From Candidatus Latescibacterota bacterium (lineage in GTDB: Bacteria > Latescibacterota > Latescibacteria > Latescibacterales > Latescibacteraceae), in contig JAFGMP010000260.1 of assembly GCA_016927495.1 (NCBI GenBank), positions 1 through 33,828 of the forward strand: DNA of 33,828 nucleotides, written 5' to 3'. Shown one piece after another: positions 7,732-15,611 of this stretch. How positions within the stretch are numbered: position 1 is the stretch's first letter; each line of letters starts with the position of its first letter. Below the pieces are notes generated by a model that was not told the origin of the DNA, ran no database searches, and saw only the letters and a list, made by a program, of their open reading frames with translations. Both the position numbers and the translations under genes were made by a program.

Positions 7732-8760
7732 CTATGCATACCGTATCCGCCATTCATCCATCCATTTGTATTTCGGCGGCAGATATGCTCCTAATGTTCT
7801 GTCGGCTTTTTTGGACAGGTCTTTAAGTACTTTCTGATCTTCTTTGGTAAAGTCAGGATGCCAGAGCGAGTCGAGCGCATCCCATACTTCGCCGATAGTG
7901 TTGAGCGACGGCAGCACAGAAGCCACATCCTCATTCTGCCACATGTAGCGGTATGCCGCTTTCGGGTAACTTGTCCCGCGATAATCCGGTGAGAGCAGCC
8001 CCAAATACTGCGCATATGCAACCATCGGATCGCCGCCCATAGGTTTGATACCGAGAATCCCAATGTTTTTTTCACGGCATAGTGATATGACCGTGCTGTA
8101 GGAGTCCTGAGTATCGGCGCCCCATGCCTTGTTGTGGTGAAAATTAAGCGGCATCATAATATAATCCACCGGTTTATTCTCAACCGCGTAGAGGACTCCC
8201 GGTTCGTTATGTGATACGACGCCGACCGCACGGATTTTGCCCTGGTCACGCATCTTAAAGAGGATATCGAGATCACTTTCACCCTTGGTGTGATTGTCTG
8301 AGTCACGGTAAACAATTCGATAACAGTCTATGTAATCGGTGTTAAATGTACGAAGCGCTCCCTCGATTTCAGTCTGTACATCGTCCTGGACTGCTACAAG
8401 CGAGATCACAACCTTGTCACGTTTCCCGGCAAGCGATTTCGCCATCGGTTTAAACTGATGAAATATGCTGTGATCATAAATATCATAGATGTTGATACCG
8501 TTCTCGAAACCTTCCTGAATTTGACGGTCGCGGCGTTTTTCGTCCTTCAGGTTTTCTTCCGAGAGGTGCGAACCGAAACCGAGGCGGCTGACTTTAATTC
8601 CTGTTTTTCCGAGTTCCCTATATACCATTTCACGGTTTCCGGGTAACGGATAATGAGGGATTTTTTCAACATCCTTTTTTTTTGCATGTACTGCTGTGGC
8701 ACCCATGCTCAGTGTCGCAGCCCCCAGAGCCGATTTTTTTATCATGTCACGTCTTTTCAT
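7732..8760 (-). CDS. Tat-exported aldo/keto reductase homologue lacking the catalytic tetrad
   Basis: The 342-residue protein begins with a twin-arginine signal (MKRRDMIKKSALGAATLSMG, cleavage near VHA) behind AGGCGG. The mature part follows the AKR barrel: YRELGKTGIKVSRLGFG (48-63), the GINIYD strand, RTFNTDYIDCYRI, DQGKIRAVGVVSHN, GILGIKPMGGD and a C-terminal VASVLPSLNT segment. In AKRs the tetrad is Asp, Tyr, Lys, His. Aligned by eye, Asp93 is kept, but the Tyr position is Ser98, the Lys position (end of VVIATK) is Val122 and the His position is Val150. It is therefore unlikely to be a standard NADPH reductase. It is the last gene of a four-gene operon with three Gfo/Idh/MocA homologues. 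Family is firm; activity is unknown. Confidence 0.9.
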   Translation of the reverse strand: MKRRDMIKKSALGAATLSMGATAVHAKKKDVEKIPHYPLPGNREMVYRELGKTGIKVSRLGFGSHLSEENLKDEKRRDRQIQEGFENGINIYDIYDHSIFHQFKPMAKSLAGKRDKVVISLVAVQDDVQTEIEGALRTFNTDYIDCYRIVYRDSDNHTKGESDLDILFKMRDQGKIRAVGVVSHNEPGVLYAVENKPVDYIMMPLNFHHNKAWGADTQDSYSTVISLCREKNIGILGIKPMGGDPMVAYAQYLGLLSPDYRGTSYPKAAYRYMWQNEDVASVLPSLNTIGEVWDALDSLWHPDFTKEDQKVLKDLSKKADRTLGAYLPPKYKWMDEWRIRYA

Positions 8761-8864
8761 ATATACCGCCTTTTAAAATAGTTTTCGTGTCATATTCTTT
8801 ATTCATAAGTTACTTTCTTTAGACTCTGATTAAATAATATCGATTCAAATTAATTTTAAATTAT

Positions 8865-9968
8865 TTAACCGTAATTTCTGAGCAGCCACCGTCTGATTGC
8901 CTCCGAATAGGGGAGTGCATCGTCGCCACCGAGCGAATCCAGTATGACCGCTCTTCCGGTAAGCCGTGACCGGTTGGTCGCCACAAGCATGCGGTGTTGT
9001 TCGAGAATCGCCTCATATGGTCGCGGCGCTTTACGGTTGACATAAAAGTCATGCATGGCAGCAAACATGTGTTCGAAAATGGTGTCGGTATCGGCTTCAA
9101 ACAGTTTATTTTCTTTTGCGGCATAGACATCGATATGATAACTTCCCGGTTGGACACCGATATGATTCATGCCGATAATAGGCGGTTGACCATCCCGAGG
9201 TTTATAGGTAAGGACACTGAGCGCCGAACCGATAGGTTTTGTCTCGGTTAACCAGCTTCCGAGATCGAGCTGCGGACGGTTTCCTTCGATCCATCTGCCC
9301 ATATCCATGAGATATTCGCCGGTAAAATATGCGGACTCGACTCCTCCGCCGAATGAAGCATGGGCATAATTAAAAACATGGGGAAACATCCAGGTGAAGT
9401 GTGGTTCGGGACAATAGGCTTCATAAGCACGCAAAGGCCCTTTATCCTTTACAAATTGCTGCATTTCCGTAACAACCGGCTGGAATTCAAGGGAAGAAGC
9501 GCACATAACCGGGGCATCGTATGCACGAGCGAGTCGTATGACCTCCTCGGCATCGGCGATGGTGGCGGTAAATGGCCTGTTGATAAACACCGGTTTACCC
9601 GCTTCGAGCGCCGGACGGGCAAGTTCGAACACTTTACGGTAATCCGCATGTTCGACATGAACCACATCAGATTCTTTCACAAGCTCTACCGGATCGTCGA
9701 TTATTTTTTCGAACCGGAATTTTTCTTTCAGTGCCTGTGCAGCCTGAGGAACATCATCCCATACAGCATAAGGTATGCACTTCACTTTGCCGCGGAATTT
9801 TTCAGGTGGTTTGGTGAAGGACTCCACAAAACCATGTGAGCCCAGACCTAATTGTCCGATTTTAACTTTGCCCAAATCCTGAGCAAATGCCGGGGATTTC
9901 TGTGATGCCACAATCCCGGCGATACCCGTTGCGATGGTTGTTTGTAAAAACTTTCTTCGATTACTCAT
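8865..9968 (-). CDS. Tat-exported Gfo/Idh/MocA family protein (paralog A, NRP variant)
   Basis: The 367-residue protein has a twin-arginine signal (MSNRRKFLQTTIATGIAGIV, cleavage after FAQ near 30) and AAGGA before the ATG. The Rossmann part starts at KVKIGQLGLGSHG (34-46), a variant of the GxGxxG dinucleotide loop. The family's hallmark EKP, which carries the catalytic Lys, reads NRP at 130-132 (Arg131). The following conserved strand is ASSLEFQP. The C-terminal half holds FPHVFNYAHASFGGG and ends with LDSLGGDDALPYSEAIRR. It is about as long as typical family members. It lies between paralog B upstream and the aldo/keto reductase gene 104 nt downstream. Sugar binding in the periplasm is likely; a redox activity is doubtful, although export through Tat would allow bound NAD(P). 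Confidence 0.9.
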   Translation of the reverse strand: MSNRRKFLQTTIATGIAGIVASQKSPAFAQDLGKVKIGQLGLGSHGFVESFTKPPEKFRGKVKCIPYAVWDDVPQAAQALKEKFRFEKIIDDPVELVKESDVVHVEHADYRKVFELARPALEAGKPVFINRPFTATIADAEEVIRLARAYDAPVMCASSLEFQPVVTEMQQFVKDKGPLRAYEAYCPEPHFTWMFPHVFNYAHASFGGGVESAYFTGEYLMDMGRWIEGNRPQLDLGSWLTETKPIGSALSVLTYKPRDGQPPIIGMNHIGVQPGSYHIDVYAAKENKLFEADTDTIFEHMFAAMHDFYVNRKAPRPYEAILEQHRMLVATNRSRLTGRAVILDSLGGDDALPYSEAIRRWLLRNYG

Positions 9969-9989
9969 CTGTTTTTTTCCTTTATTTAT

Positions 9990-10071
9990 TTAACCACGAA
10001 GTCACTGGAACACAAAAAATAACTTTATTTTATTTTTTTTCTTTTTCTCTATCGCTTTGTAACTTTATCAC
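9990..10071. repeat. Degenerate dispersed repeat in the gap between paralogs A and B
   Basis: TTAACCACGAAGTCAC at 9990-10005 resembles, in reverse complement, TCTTTGTGTCTTCGCGTTAA at 26678-26697. The minus-strand reading of 10055-10071, GTGATAAAGTTACAAAG, resembles GTGACAAAGTGACAAG at 33542-33557. These look like worn copies of a dispersed noncoding sequence. The rest of this 108-bp gap is AT-rich with no gene. Confidence 0.35.
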
Positions 10072-10076
10072 TTTTT

Positions 10077-11174
10077 TTAATTCCTGTACGGTTTCAGTAC
10101 GAACTCACGTATCGAATCGTCATAAGGGAGCGCATCACTGCCGGTGAGAGTATCGAGTTTTTCCGCTCTGCCTGATAACCGTGACTTGTTAGTGGCGACC
10201 AGCGCGCGATGCTGTTCGAGAATCGCCTCGTAAGGCCGCGGCGGCTTACGGGTAACGAAAAAGTCGTTTTGCGCCAGAAACATGCATTCGAAAATGTTTG
10301 CAGCGTTGAGTTCGCCGCCCGAGATGAAATTTTTACTCTCCTGAAAAGCATATATAAAGATATTATATGTACCGGGAGCCTGCCCGATCTGATTTATACC
10401 GATGATCGGTGGTTGTCCGTCCCGCGGCTTGTAGGTAAGCAGGCTGAACGCAGAGCCGTAAGGCCTTTCGGGATCGACGAATTTACCGTTTTCTATGCCG
10501 ATATTACCCATTTTGATAATATAGTCTCCGCTGAAATATGCCGTATCGATACCGCCGCCGAGCGCTGCATGGGCAAAATTGATGACATGGGGAAACATCC
10601 AGGTGAAATAAGGCTCCGGGCAATAGGCCTCATAACTGCGCACCGGCCCTTTCTCCTTCGCAAACTGTTTCATATCCTCGATTTCCGGCTGAAATTCGAG
10701 CGATGAAGCGCACATAAGCGGTGAGTTGTGAGCGCGGGCGAGACGAACGACCTCCTCGGCATCGGCAATCGAGGCGGTAAACGGCCTGTTGATAAATACC
10801 GGTTTGCCTGCTTCTAAAGCCGGACGAGCGAGTTCCAGGACTTTACGGTAGTCCGCATGCATAACGAAAACGCCATCCGATTCTTTAACCACATCCTCAG
10901 GAGTTTTCATGACCTTTTCAAATCCCATGGAAAGCATTTTCTCAGCTACTCCGGGAACATCATCCCATACGGCATAGGGCCTGCATCGTATTATGTCTTT
11001 GAATTTCGGGGCCGGATTTTTAAACCGCCCGGCAAATCCGTGGGAACCCATACCAAGTTGTCCGAGCTTAATTTTATTCATGTCCTGTGCAAATGCTGGG
11101 GCGTGTCCGGCGGCAAGAATACCGCTGATGCCTGATATTCCCGCTTTTTGAATAAAGGTTCTTCGTGTGTCCAT
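10077..11174 (-). CDS. Tat-exported Gfo/Idh/MocA family protein (paralog B, NRP variant)
   Basis: Start choice: AAGG ends 8 nt before the ATG at 11174, and that product opens MDTRRTFIQKAG, a clean twin-arginine signal; the GTG at 11183 and ATG at 11180 are too close to the ribosome site. The 365-residue protein has KIKLGQLGMGSHG (34-46) as nucleotide loop, HADYRKVLELARPALEAGKP and FINRPF (Arg130 where the family has catalytic Lys), then ASSLEFQP. It is highly similar to paralog A over its whole length (shared EAYCPEP, FTWMFPHV, TYKPRDGQPPIIG, ALPY), so the two arose by tandem duplication. It is the second gene of the operon, 67 nt after paralog C. Catalysis is doubtful for the same reason as in paralog A. 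Confidence 0.9.
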   Translation of the reverse strand: MDTRRTFIQKAGISGISGILAAGHAPAFAQDMNKIKLGQLGMGSHGFAGRFKNPAPKFKDIIRCRPYAVWDDVPGVAEKMLSMGFEKVMKTPEDVVKESDGVFVMHADYRKVLELARPALEAGKPVFINRPFTASIADAEEVVRLARAHNSPLMCASSLEFQPEIEDMKQFAKEKGPVRSYEAYCPEPYFTWMFPHVINFAHAALGGGIDTAYFSGDYIIKMGNIGIENGKFVDPERPYGSAFSLLTYKPRDGQPPIIGINQIGQAPGTYNIFIYAFQESKNFISGGELNAANIFECMFLAQNDFFVTRKPPRPYEAILEQHRALVATNKSRLSGRAEKLDTLTGSDALPYDDSIREFVLKPYRN

Positions 11175-11241
11175 GTACATCACCTTTTGAATTGAATTTT
11201 TTAATCAATATGAATTCAGTGTATTTTATTAATTAACTTTT

Positions 11242-12318
11242 TTATGTATTCCTCTTAAGTACTCTGTCCAGTACATACCTTCGTATGCCGTCCGAATAGG
11301 GGAGTGCATCCTGCCCGCCGAGTGAATCGAGATTAACAGCGCAGCCCCTGAGTCTCGACACATTCGCTGCAACAAGTGTCCTATGCATTTCAAGAATTGC
11401 CTCATATGGCCGTGGAACTTTTCCGAACGAATAGAATTCGTTGAGTTTATCGAACATATTCATATCCCACTTACCTTTGAGGACAAAATTTCTGTTTTCT
11501 TTAGCCGCATAGACATCAACATGAAATCCGTTCTCGGTGGGGTAAGTCCCGATGTGGCACATGCCGATGATCGGCGGTTGTCCCTCACGGGAGGTGTAGG
11601 TGAGCACACAGAGCGATGTGCCGACCGGCTCTTTTTCTACCCGCCATTTACGCATATCGATTCCGAAATGACCGGTGAAATATACCGATTTTATCCCTCC
11701 GCCGAGAGCCGCATGTGCATAGTTCAGCACATGGGGGAAATGCCATGTGAAATGTGCCTCGGCGCCGTATGCCTCGTATGCCCGTACAGGCCCATTTTCC
11801 TTTAGGAACTCCTGCATATCGGTAACATCGGGGCCGAATTCAAGCGAAGAGGCGCTCATAAGGGGCGCATTATATCTTTTTGCCAGCCGGACGATTTCCT
11901 CCGCATCTTCGATTTTTGCGACAAACGGACGGTTGAGAAAAGTTGGTTTGCCCTGTTCGAGGCCAAGCTGCGCAAGTTCAAGCCCTTTACGGTAGTCCGC
12001 ATGCTCAATATGTATGCAATCGCAGTCTATCGCCAGTTTTACCGGATCCTTGTATACTTTCTCATATATATTTCCTTTAGCCACTTTTGCGGCTTCCTGA
12101 CAATCGTCCCAAATGGCATATGGTTTTGCCAGTACTTCTTTTTTATAATCGTCGGGAGGATTTTTGAAACGGGTCGCAAAATTATGCGAACCGAGACCAA
12201 GAACGCCGATTTTCTTCAATTTCATATCTTTTGCATATGCGGGAGCTTTGCCTGAGGCAACGATTCCCGCTATACCGGCAAGGGCAGTTTTTTTAACAAC
12301 GTTATTGATTTCTCCCAT
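11242..12318 (-). CDS. Exported Gfo/Idh/MocA family protein (paralog C, no twin-arginine)
   Basis: This is the first gene of the minus-strand operon, with AGGAAAGGAT before the ATG. The 358-residue protein has KKIGVLGLGSHN (35-46), HADYRKGLELAQLGLEQGKP and FLNRPF (Arg130 replacing the family's Lys), then ASSLEFGP. It shares PRPYEAILE and QDALPYSDGIRRYVL with A and B but is the most diverged of the three. Its leader aligns with the Tat leaders of A and B (TALAGIAGIVASGKAPAYA against TIATGIAGIVASQKSPAFA). However, the segment before it reads INNVVKK, with Lys-Lys in place of Arg-Arg. It may therefore use Sec, be Tat-exported as a complex with a paralog, or stay inside. Family call is firm. Confidence 0.9.
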   Translation of the reverse strand: MGEINNVVKKTALAGIAGIVASGKAPAYAKDMKLKKIGVLGLGSHNFATRFKNPPDDYKKEVLAKPYAIWDDCQEAAKVAKGNIYEKVYKDPVKLAIDCDCIHIEHADYRKGLELAQLGLEQGKPTFLNRPFVAKIEDAEEIVRLAKRYNAPLMSASSLEFGPDVTDMQEFLKENGPVRAYEAYGAEAHFTWHFPHVLNYAHAALGGGIKSVYFTGHFGIDMRKWRVEKEPVGTSLCVLTYTSREGQPPIIGMCHIGTYPTENGFHVDVYAAKENRNFVLKGKWDMNMFDKLNEFYSFGKVPRPYEAILEMHRTLVAANVSRLRGCAVNLDSLGGQDALPYSDGIRRYVLDRVLKRNT

Positions 12319-12631
12319 TTCTTGTATCCTTTCCTGTTATTATTTATTCTGATATTGAACAGTCACTATTTTCTTTCAAATATTAATGGTTCACATTCCG
12401 ATTGGCTTATTAAACAACAAATAAATGGTTGTATATCACCAGCAGAAATTGATTAAATTTCTTAATTTTACCGATATAATCAGGTAGGTTTTTCTAATAA
12501 TAGTTAAAAACGATAAAAAAACAAGTTGTGATTTACAGTTGGATTGCATTAAACTATAAAATCGGTTTGGATACGATTATATTGTATGATTATTTGTAAA
12601 TGTTTTCTTTAATGATCAAAGAAAATATATA
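12319..12631. other. AT-rich divergent intergenic region
   Basis: This 313-bp gap separates the minus-strand oxidoreductase operon from the plus-strand SulP operon and must carry both promoters. One plus-strand candidate is listed separately. I could not pick a convincing minus-strand promoter, operator or ORF. Confidence 0.5.
12532..12560 (+). promoter_or_regulatory. Candidate sigma70-type promoter for the SulP operon
   Basis: TTTACA at 12532-12537 (5/6) and TATAAA at 12555-12560 (5/6) are 17 nt apart. The predicted start is near 12567, about 65 nt before the ATG at 12632. AT-rich context lowers the value of the match. Confidence 0.38.
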
Positions 12632-14839
12632 ATGTTAAAGCAACGCATCAAAAGTCATGTGAATCTATTATTGCCGGGCATCAATGGTGGTATCGTCATA
12701 GGAATTTCGAATATTCTTTTTCTCGTATCCTATGGAGTTTTGATTTTTTCCGGTCCCCTTTCAGAATATGTTTTCAGAGGCATAGGCCTTATGCTGTTTG
12801 GGGCATTTGTCATAGGTATCATCACAACATTTACCAGTTCATTTCGCAGCACAATTGCCACTCCTCACTATAGTACGGCAGCCGTTATAGCGTTTATTGC
12901 GGCAGCGATAACCATTACAATGCCCATTACTGCAACATCAGAACAATCGTTTTATACTGTTACAGCCGTAATTGCTCTGATTTCAATTTTTGTGGGTGTA
13001 TTTTTCTTCTTAATGGGTGTGTTCAAGCTTGGATACCTGATTAGATTTATTCCTTATCCGGTTGTTGGCGGTTTTTTGGCAGGAGTCGGATGGTTGATAG
13101 TAAAAGGTGCTATAAATACCATGACAGGAATTACGCTTGATTTTTCACAACTGACCCGTCTCTTTCAATTCGCCATTGCTGTCGAATGGATACCGTGTTT
13201 AATATTCGCACTACTTTTACTCTTTGTTTTACGACGCCACAAACATTTTTTAATTCTGCCGTCAATGATCATAGTTACAATTATTTTGTTCTATATCGTC
13301 CTTTTTCTTACCAACACCTCTCTTGACGAAGCCAGAGAATCAGGTTGGTTATTTCAGAGAACCGAAGACACTGCACTGTGGCAACCGTTCACTGTGGTAG
13401 CTTTGTCTGAGGTTAATTGGACGATACTTTTCGGACAAATTGGAAATATTGGCTCAATATTAATCATCAGTGTTATCTCTTTCCTGCTTAATGCAACCGG
13501 GCTTGAGTTGGCTGTAAACCGGGATATTGATTTGAACAGAGAACTTCAATCGGTCGGTTTAGCAAATTTTGTTGCAGGATTTGGCTGTGGTCCGGTTGGT
13601 TGTCACACACTCGTAAATTCAACAATTGCACATAAAATGGGATCAAACAGTCGGCTTCCCGGTATCATTTCGGCTGTAATATGTGGCACTGCATTATTTT
13701 TTGGTGCTCCAATTATATCGTATTATCCAAAACCGGTGATAGGGGGTTTACTCCTATTTCTCGGATTAAGTTTCATCATTGAATGGATATATGATGCATG
13801 GTTCAGACTCCCAATAATAGAATACATTCTCGTTAATGTGATTTTTGTTATCATAGGAATATTTGGCATAGTACCGGGTATTATTGGTGGGCTATTTATT
13901 GCTGTTACGTTATTTGTGGTGCAATATAGTCGCATTGATGTTGTCAAACATGTGATATCCGGGGCTTATTATCAGAGTAATGTTGACAGAGCATTACCAC
14001 AAAGACTTCTGCTCAACGATAAAGGCGACCAATTGTTGATTCTGAAACTTCAGGGTTTTATCTTTTTTGGTACTGCAAACAATATACTTGAGGCAGTACA
14101 ACAGCGAGTGGAAAATCATACTAAATTGCCCCTGCGTTTTGTTCTGCTTGACTTTCAACTGGTAAACGGATTTGACTCATCGGCATTAAGCAGTTTTATA
14201 CGAATTATACATTTGTCGGAATCACACAATTTGACTATGGTTTTGACCAGTCTGCAACCTGATTATCAACGGCAATTCGAAAGCAAGGACTTTATCGAAA
14301 ACGATACTGATATATTAAAGATTTTCCCATATATGGATTACGGTGTTGAGTGGTGTGAAGACCAGATATTAATCGCTGAGAATGCGCTCATACCAATAAA
14401 AGACAGTATGTCAGACTTACAGGATATTACTTTTTCTTCCGAATCAGTATTTGAAAATTTGATGAAATATCTTGAACAACTGGATGTTGAAAAAAACCAC
14501 TATATAATTCATCAGGGGGAACCGTCGAATAATCTGTATTATATAAAGTCGGGTCAGGTAGAAGTACGTCTTGAGAGTGATAATGAAAAGATTGTTCGGT
14601 TACGAAAGATGAGGGCAGGTTCTGTTGTAGGTGAACTTGGTTTATATCTGAAAATACCTGCCTCGGCATCAGTAGTCGCAAGTGAACCGAGTATAATTTA
14701 TCGTCTGTCGATAAACTCCCTAAAGACAATGGAACAATCCGAACCTGAAATTGCCACGATTTTCCATAAATATATTGTTAATCTACTGAGTGAAAGACTG
14801 GCAAATACCAATAAAACCATTCGGATGTTATTACATTAA
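12632..14839 (+). CDS. SulP family anion transporter with STAS and cyclic-nucleotide-binding-like domains
   Basis: The 735-residue inner-membrane protein has three parts. Residues about 10-435 form a multi-helix SulP-type core (PGINGGIVIGISNI, RFIPYPVVGGFLAGVGWLIV, LEL plus NRDIDLNREL, GFGCGPVGCHT). A STAS domain covers about 455-575, with VLLDFQLVNGFDSSALSSF at 504-522. A cNMP-binding-like domain covers about 605-730 (IIHQGEPSNNLYYIKSGQVE, AGSVVGELGLYLKIPASAS). In true cAMP/cGMP receptors the phosphate cassette has P-R-x-A; here Arg is replaced by Ala677, so ligand binding is uncertain. SulP members carry sulfate, bicarbonate or other anions; the substrate cannot be read. The start has only a weak ribosome site. 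It is followed 27 nt later by a small membrane protein. Confidence 0.9.
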   Translation: MLKQRIKSHVNLLLPGINGGIVIGISNILFLVSYGVLIFSGPLSEYVFRGIGLMLFGAFVIGIITTFTSSFRSTIATPHYSTAAVIAFIAAAITITMPITATSEQSFYTVTAVIALISIFVGVFFFLMGVFKLGYLIRFIPYPVVGGFLAGVGWLIVKGAINTMTGITLDFSQLTRLFQFAIAVEWIPCLIFALLLLFVLRRHKHFLILPSMIIVTIILFYIVLFLTNTSLDEARESGWLFQRTEDTALWQPFTVVALSEVNWTILFGQIGNIGSILIISVISFLLNATGLELAVNRDIDLNRELQSVGLANFVAGFGCGPVGCHTLVNSTIAHKMGSNSRLPGIISAVICGTALFFGAPIISYYPKPVIGGLLLFLGLSFIIEWIYDAWFRLPIIEYILVNVIFVIIGIFGIVPGIIGGLFIAVTLFVVQYSRIDVVKHVISGAYYQSNVDRALPQRLLLNDKGDQLLILKLQGFIFFGTANNILEAVQQRVENHTKLPLRFVLLDFQLVNGFDSSALSSFIRIIHLSESHNLTMVLTSLQPDYQRQFESKDFIENDTDILKIFPYMDYGVEWCEDQILIAENALIPIKDSMSDLQDITFSSESVFENLMKYLEQLDVEKNHYIIHQGEPSNNLYYIKSGQVEVRLESDNEKIVRLRKMRAGSVVGELGLYLKIPASASVVASEPSIIYRLSINSLKTMEQSEPEIATIFHKYIVNLLSERLANTNKTIRMLLH

Positions 14840-14866
14840 ATTATTGAGCATATAAGGATACACCCT

Positions 14867-15607
14867 ATGAAACGATATAACTGGTATGTTATTGCGGGTA
14901 TTATGTTAATTACACTTTCAGCTTTATTGTACTCGATGCATTATTTTCTATTCCACGATTCACACCACATCTTTATTTACTTTGTGGGTGATATTGCTTT
15001 TGTACCGATAGAAGTTTTGCTGGTTACCATCATTATTCACCGTATGTTGAACATGAGAGAAAAAAAGACTATGCTGGAGAAATTGAATATGGTAATCGGA
15101 GCTTTTTTCAGTGAGGTCGGAACGTCGCTTTTGAAACAATTCGGGGAATTTCTGACGCTGCAAAATACCGTAAGCAGCCGTATGCTTACTATCAAAGACT
15201 GGTCAAAAATCGATTTTCAGGATTTTAAAAATAATCTTAAGGCAACAGACCTGTCGATTGATATAAAAAAAGGCGATCTCGAACAATTTCGTTTATCCGT
15301 ACTGGGGAAAAAAGAATTTTTACTCAGATTGCTGGAGAATCCCAATTTACTTGAGCATGACACTTTTACCGACCTTCTCTGGGCCGTAACACATCTGACG
15401 GAAGAACTGGCATACAGAGATAGCTGTACCGATCTTCCTGAAACAGACCTTCAGCATTTGACAGGGGATATGAAACGGGCCTACATTCTACTGGTGCAAG
15501 AATGGCTGGATTACATGCAGCATTTAAAGCAGAATTATCAGTACCTTTTTTCGCTTGCGGTAAGGATGAATCCTTTTAATCCAACAGCTTCACCCGTGAT
15601 AAGATAA
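14867..15607 (+). CDS. Two-helix membrane protein of unknown family
   Basis: The 246-residue protein begins behind AAGGAT (9 nt spacing). It has two N-terminal membrane helices (about 6-24 and 35-58) and then a long cytosolic helical region. The loop between the helices is short and His-rich (HYFLFHDSHHIF). The cytosolic part contains MLEKLNMVIGAFFSEVGTSL, a mid section rich in Leu/Asp/Lys and a conserved-looking tail ending FSLAVRMNPFNPTASPVIR. I do not recognise a named domain. It lies 27 nt after the SulP transporter and 4 nt before a beta-propeller lipoprotein, so it is probably translated with both and may be an accessory subunit or sensor of the transporter. That role is inference from spacing. 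Confidence 0.8.
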   Translation: MKRYNWYVIAGIMLITLSALLYSMHYFLFHDSHHIFIYFVGDIAFVPIEVLLVTIIIHRMLNMREKKTMLEKLNMVIGAFFSEVGTSLLKQFGEFLTLQNTVSSRMLTIKDWSKIDFQDFKNNLKATDLSIDIKKGDLEQFRLSVLGKKEFLLRLLENPNLLEHDTFTDLLWAVTHLTEELAYRDSCTDLPETDLQHLTGDMKRAYILLVQEWLDYMQHLKQNYQYLFSLAVRMNPFNPTASPVIR

Positions 15608-15611
15608 ATAT

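Noticed and set aside
7791-8075. Open frame of 94 codons on the minus strand
   Set aside because: It overlaps the aldo/keto reductase gene in another frame and has no protein-like composition; the same applies to other frames lying opposite or within the listed genes.
9360-9839. Plus-strand open frame of 159 codons
   Set aside because: It is antisense to paralog A; a comparable frame (10209-10706) occurs opposite paralog B because the paralogs share sequence, so it reflects the sense coding constraint.
11175-11183. GTG at 11183 or ATG at 11180 as start of paralog B
   Set aside because: The AAGG ribosome site overlaps or abuts them; the ATG at 11174 has the right spacing and an ideal Tat leader.
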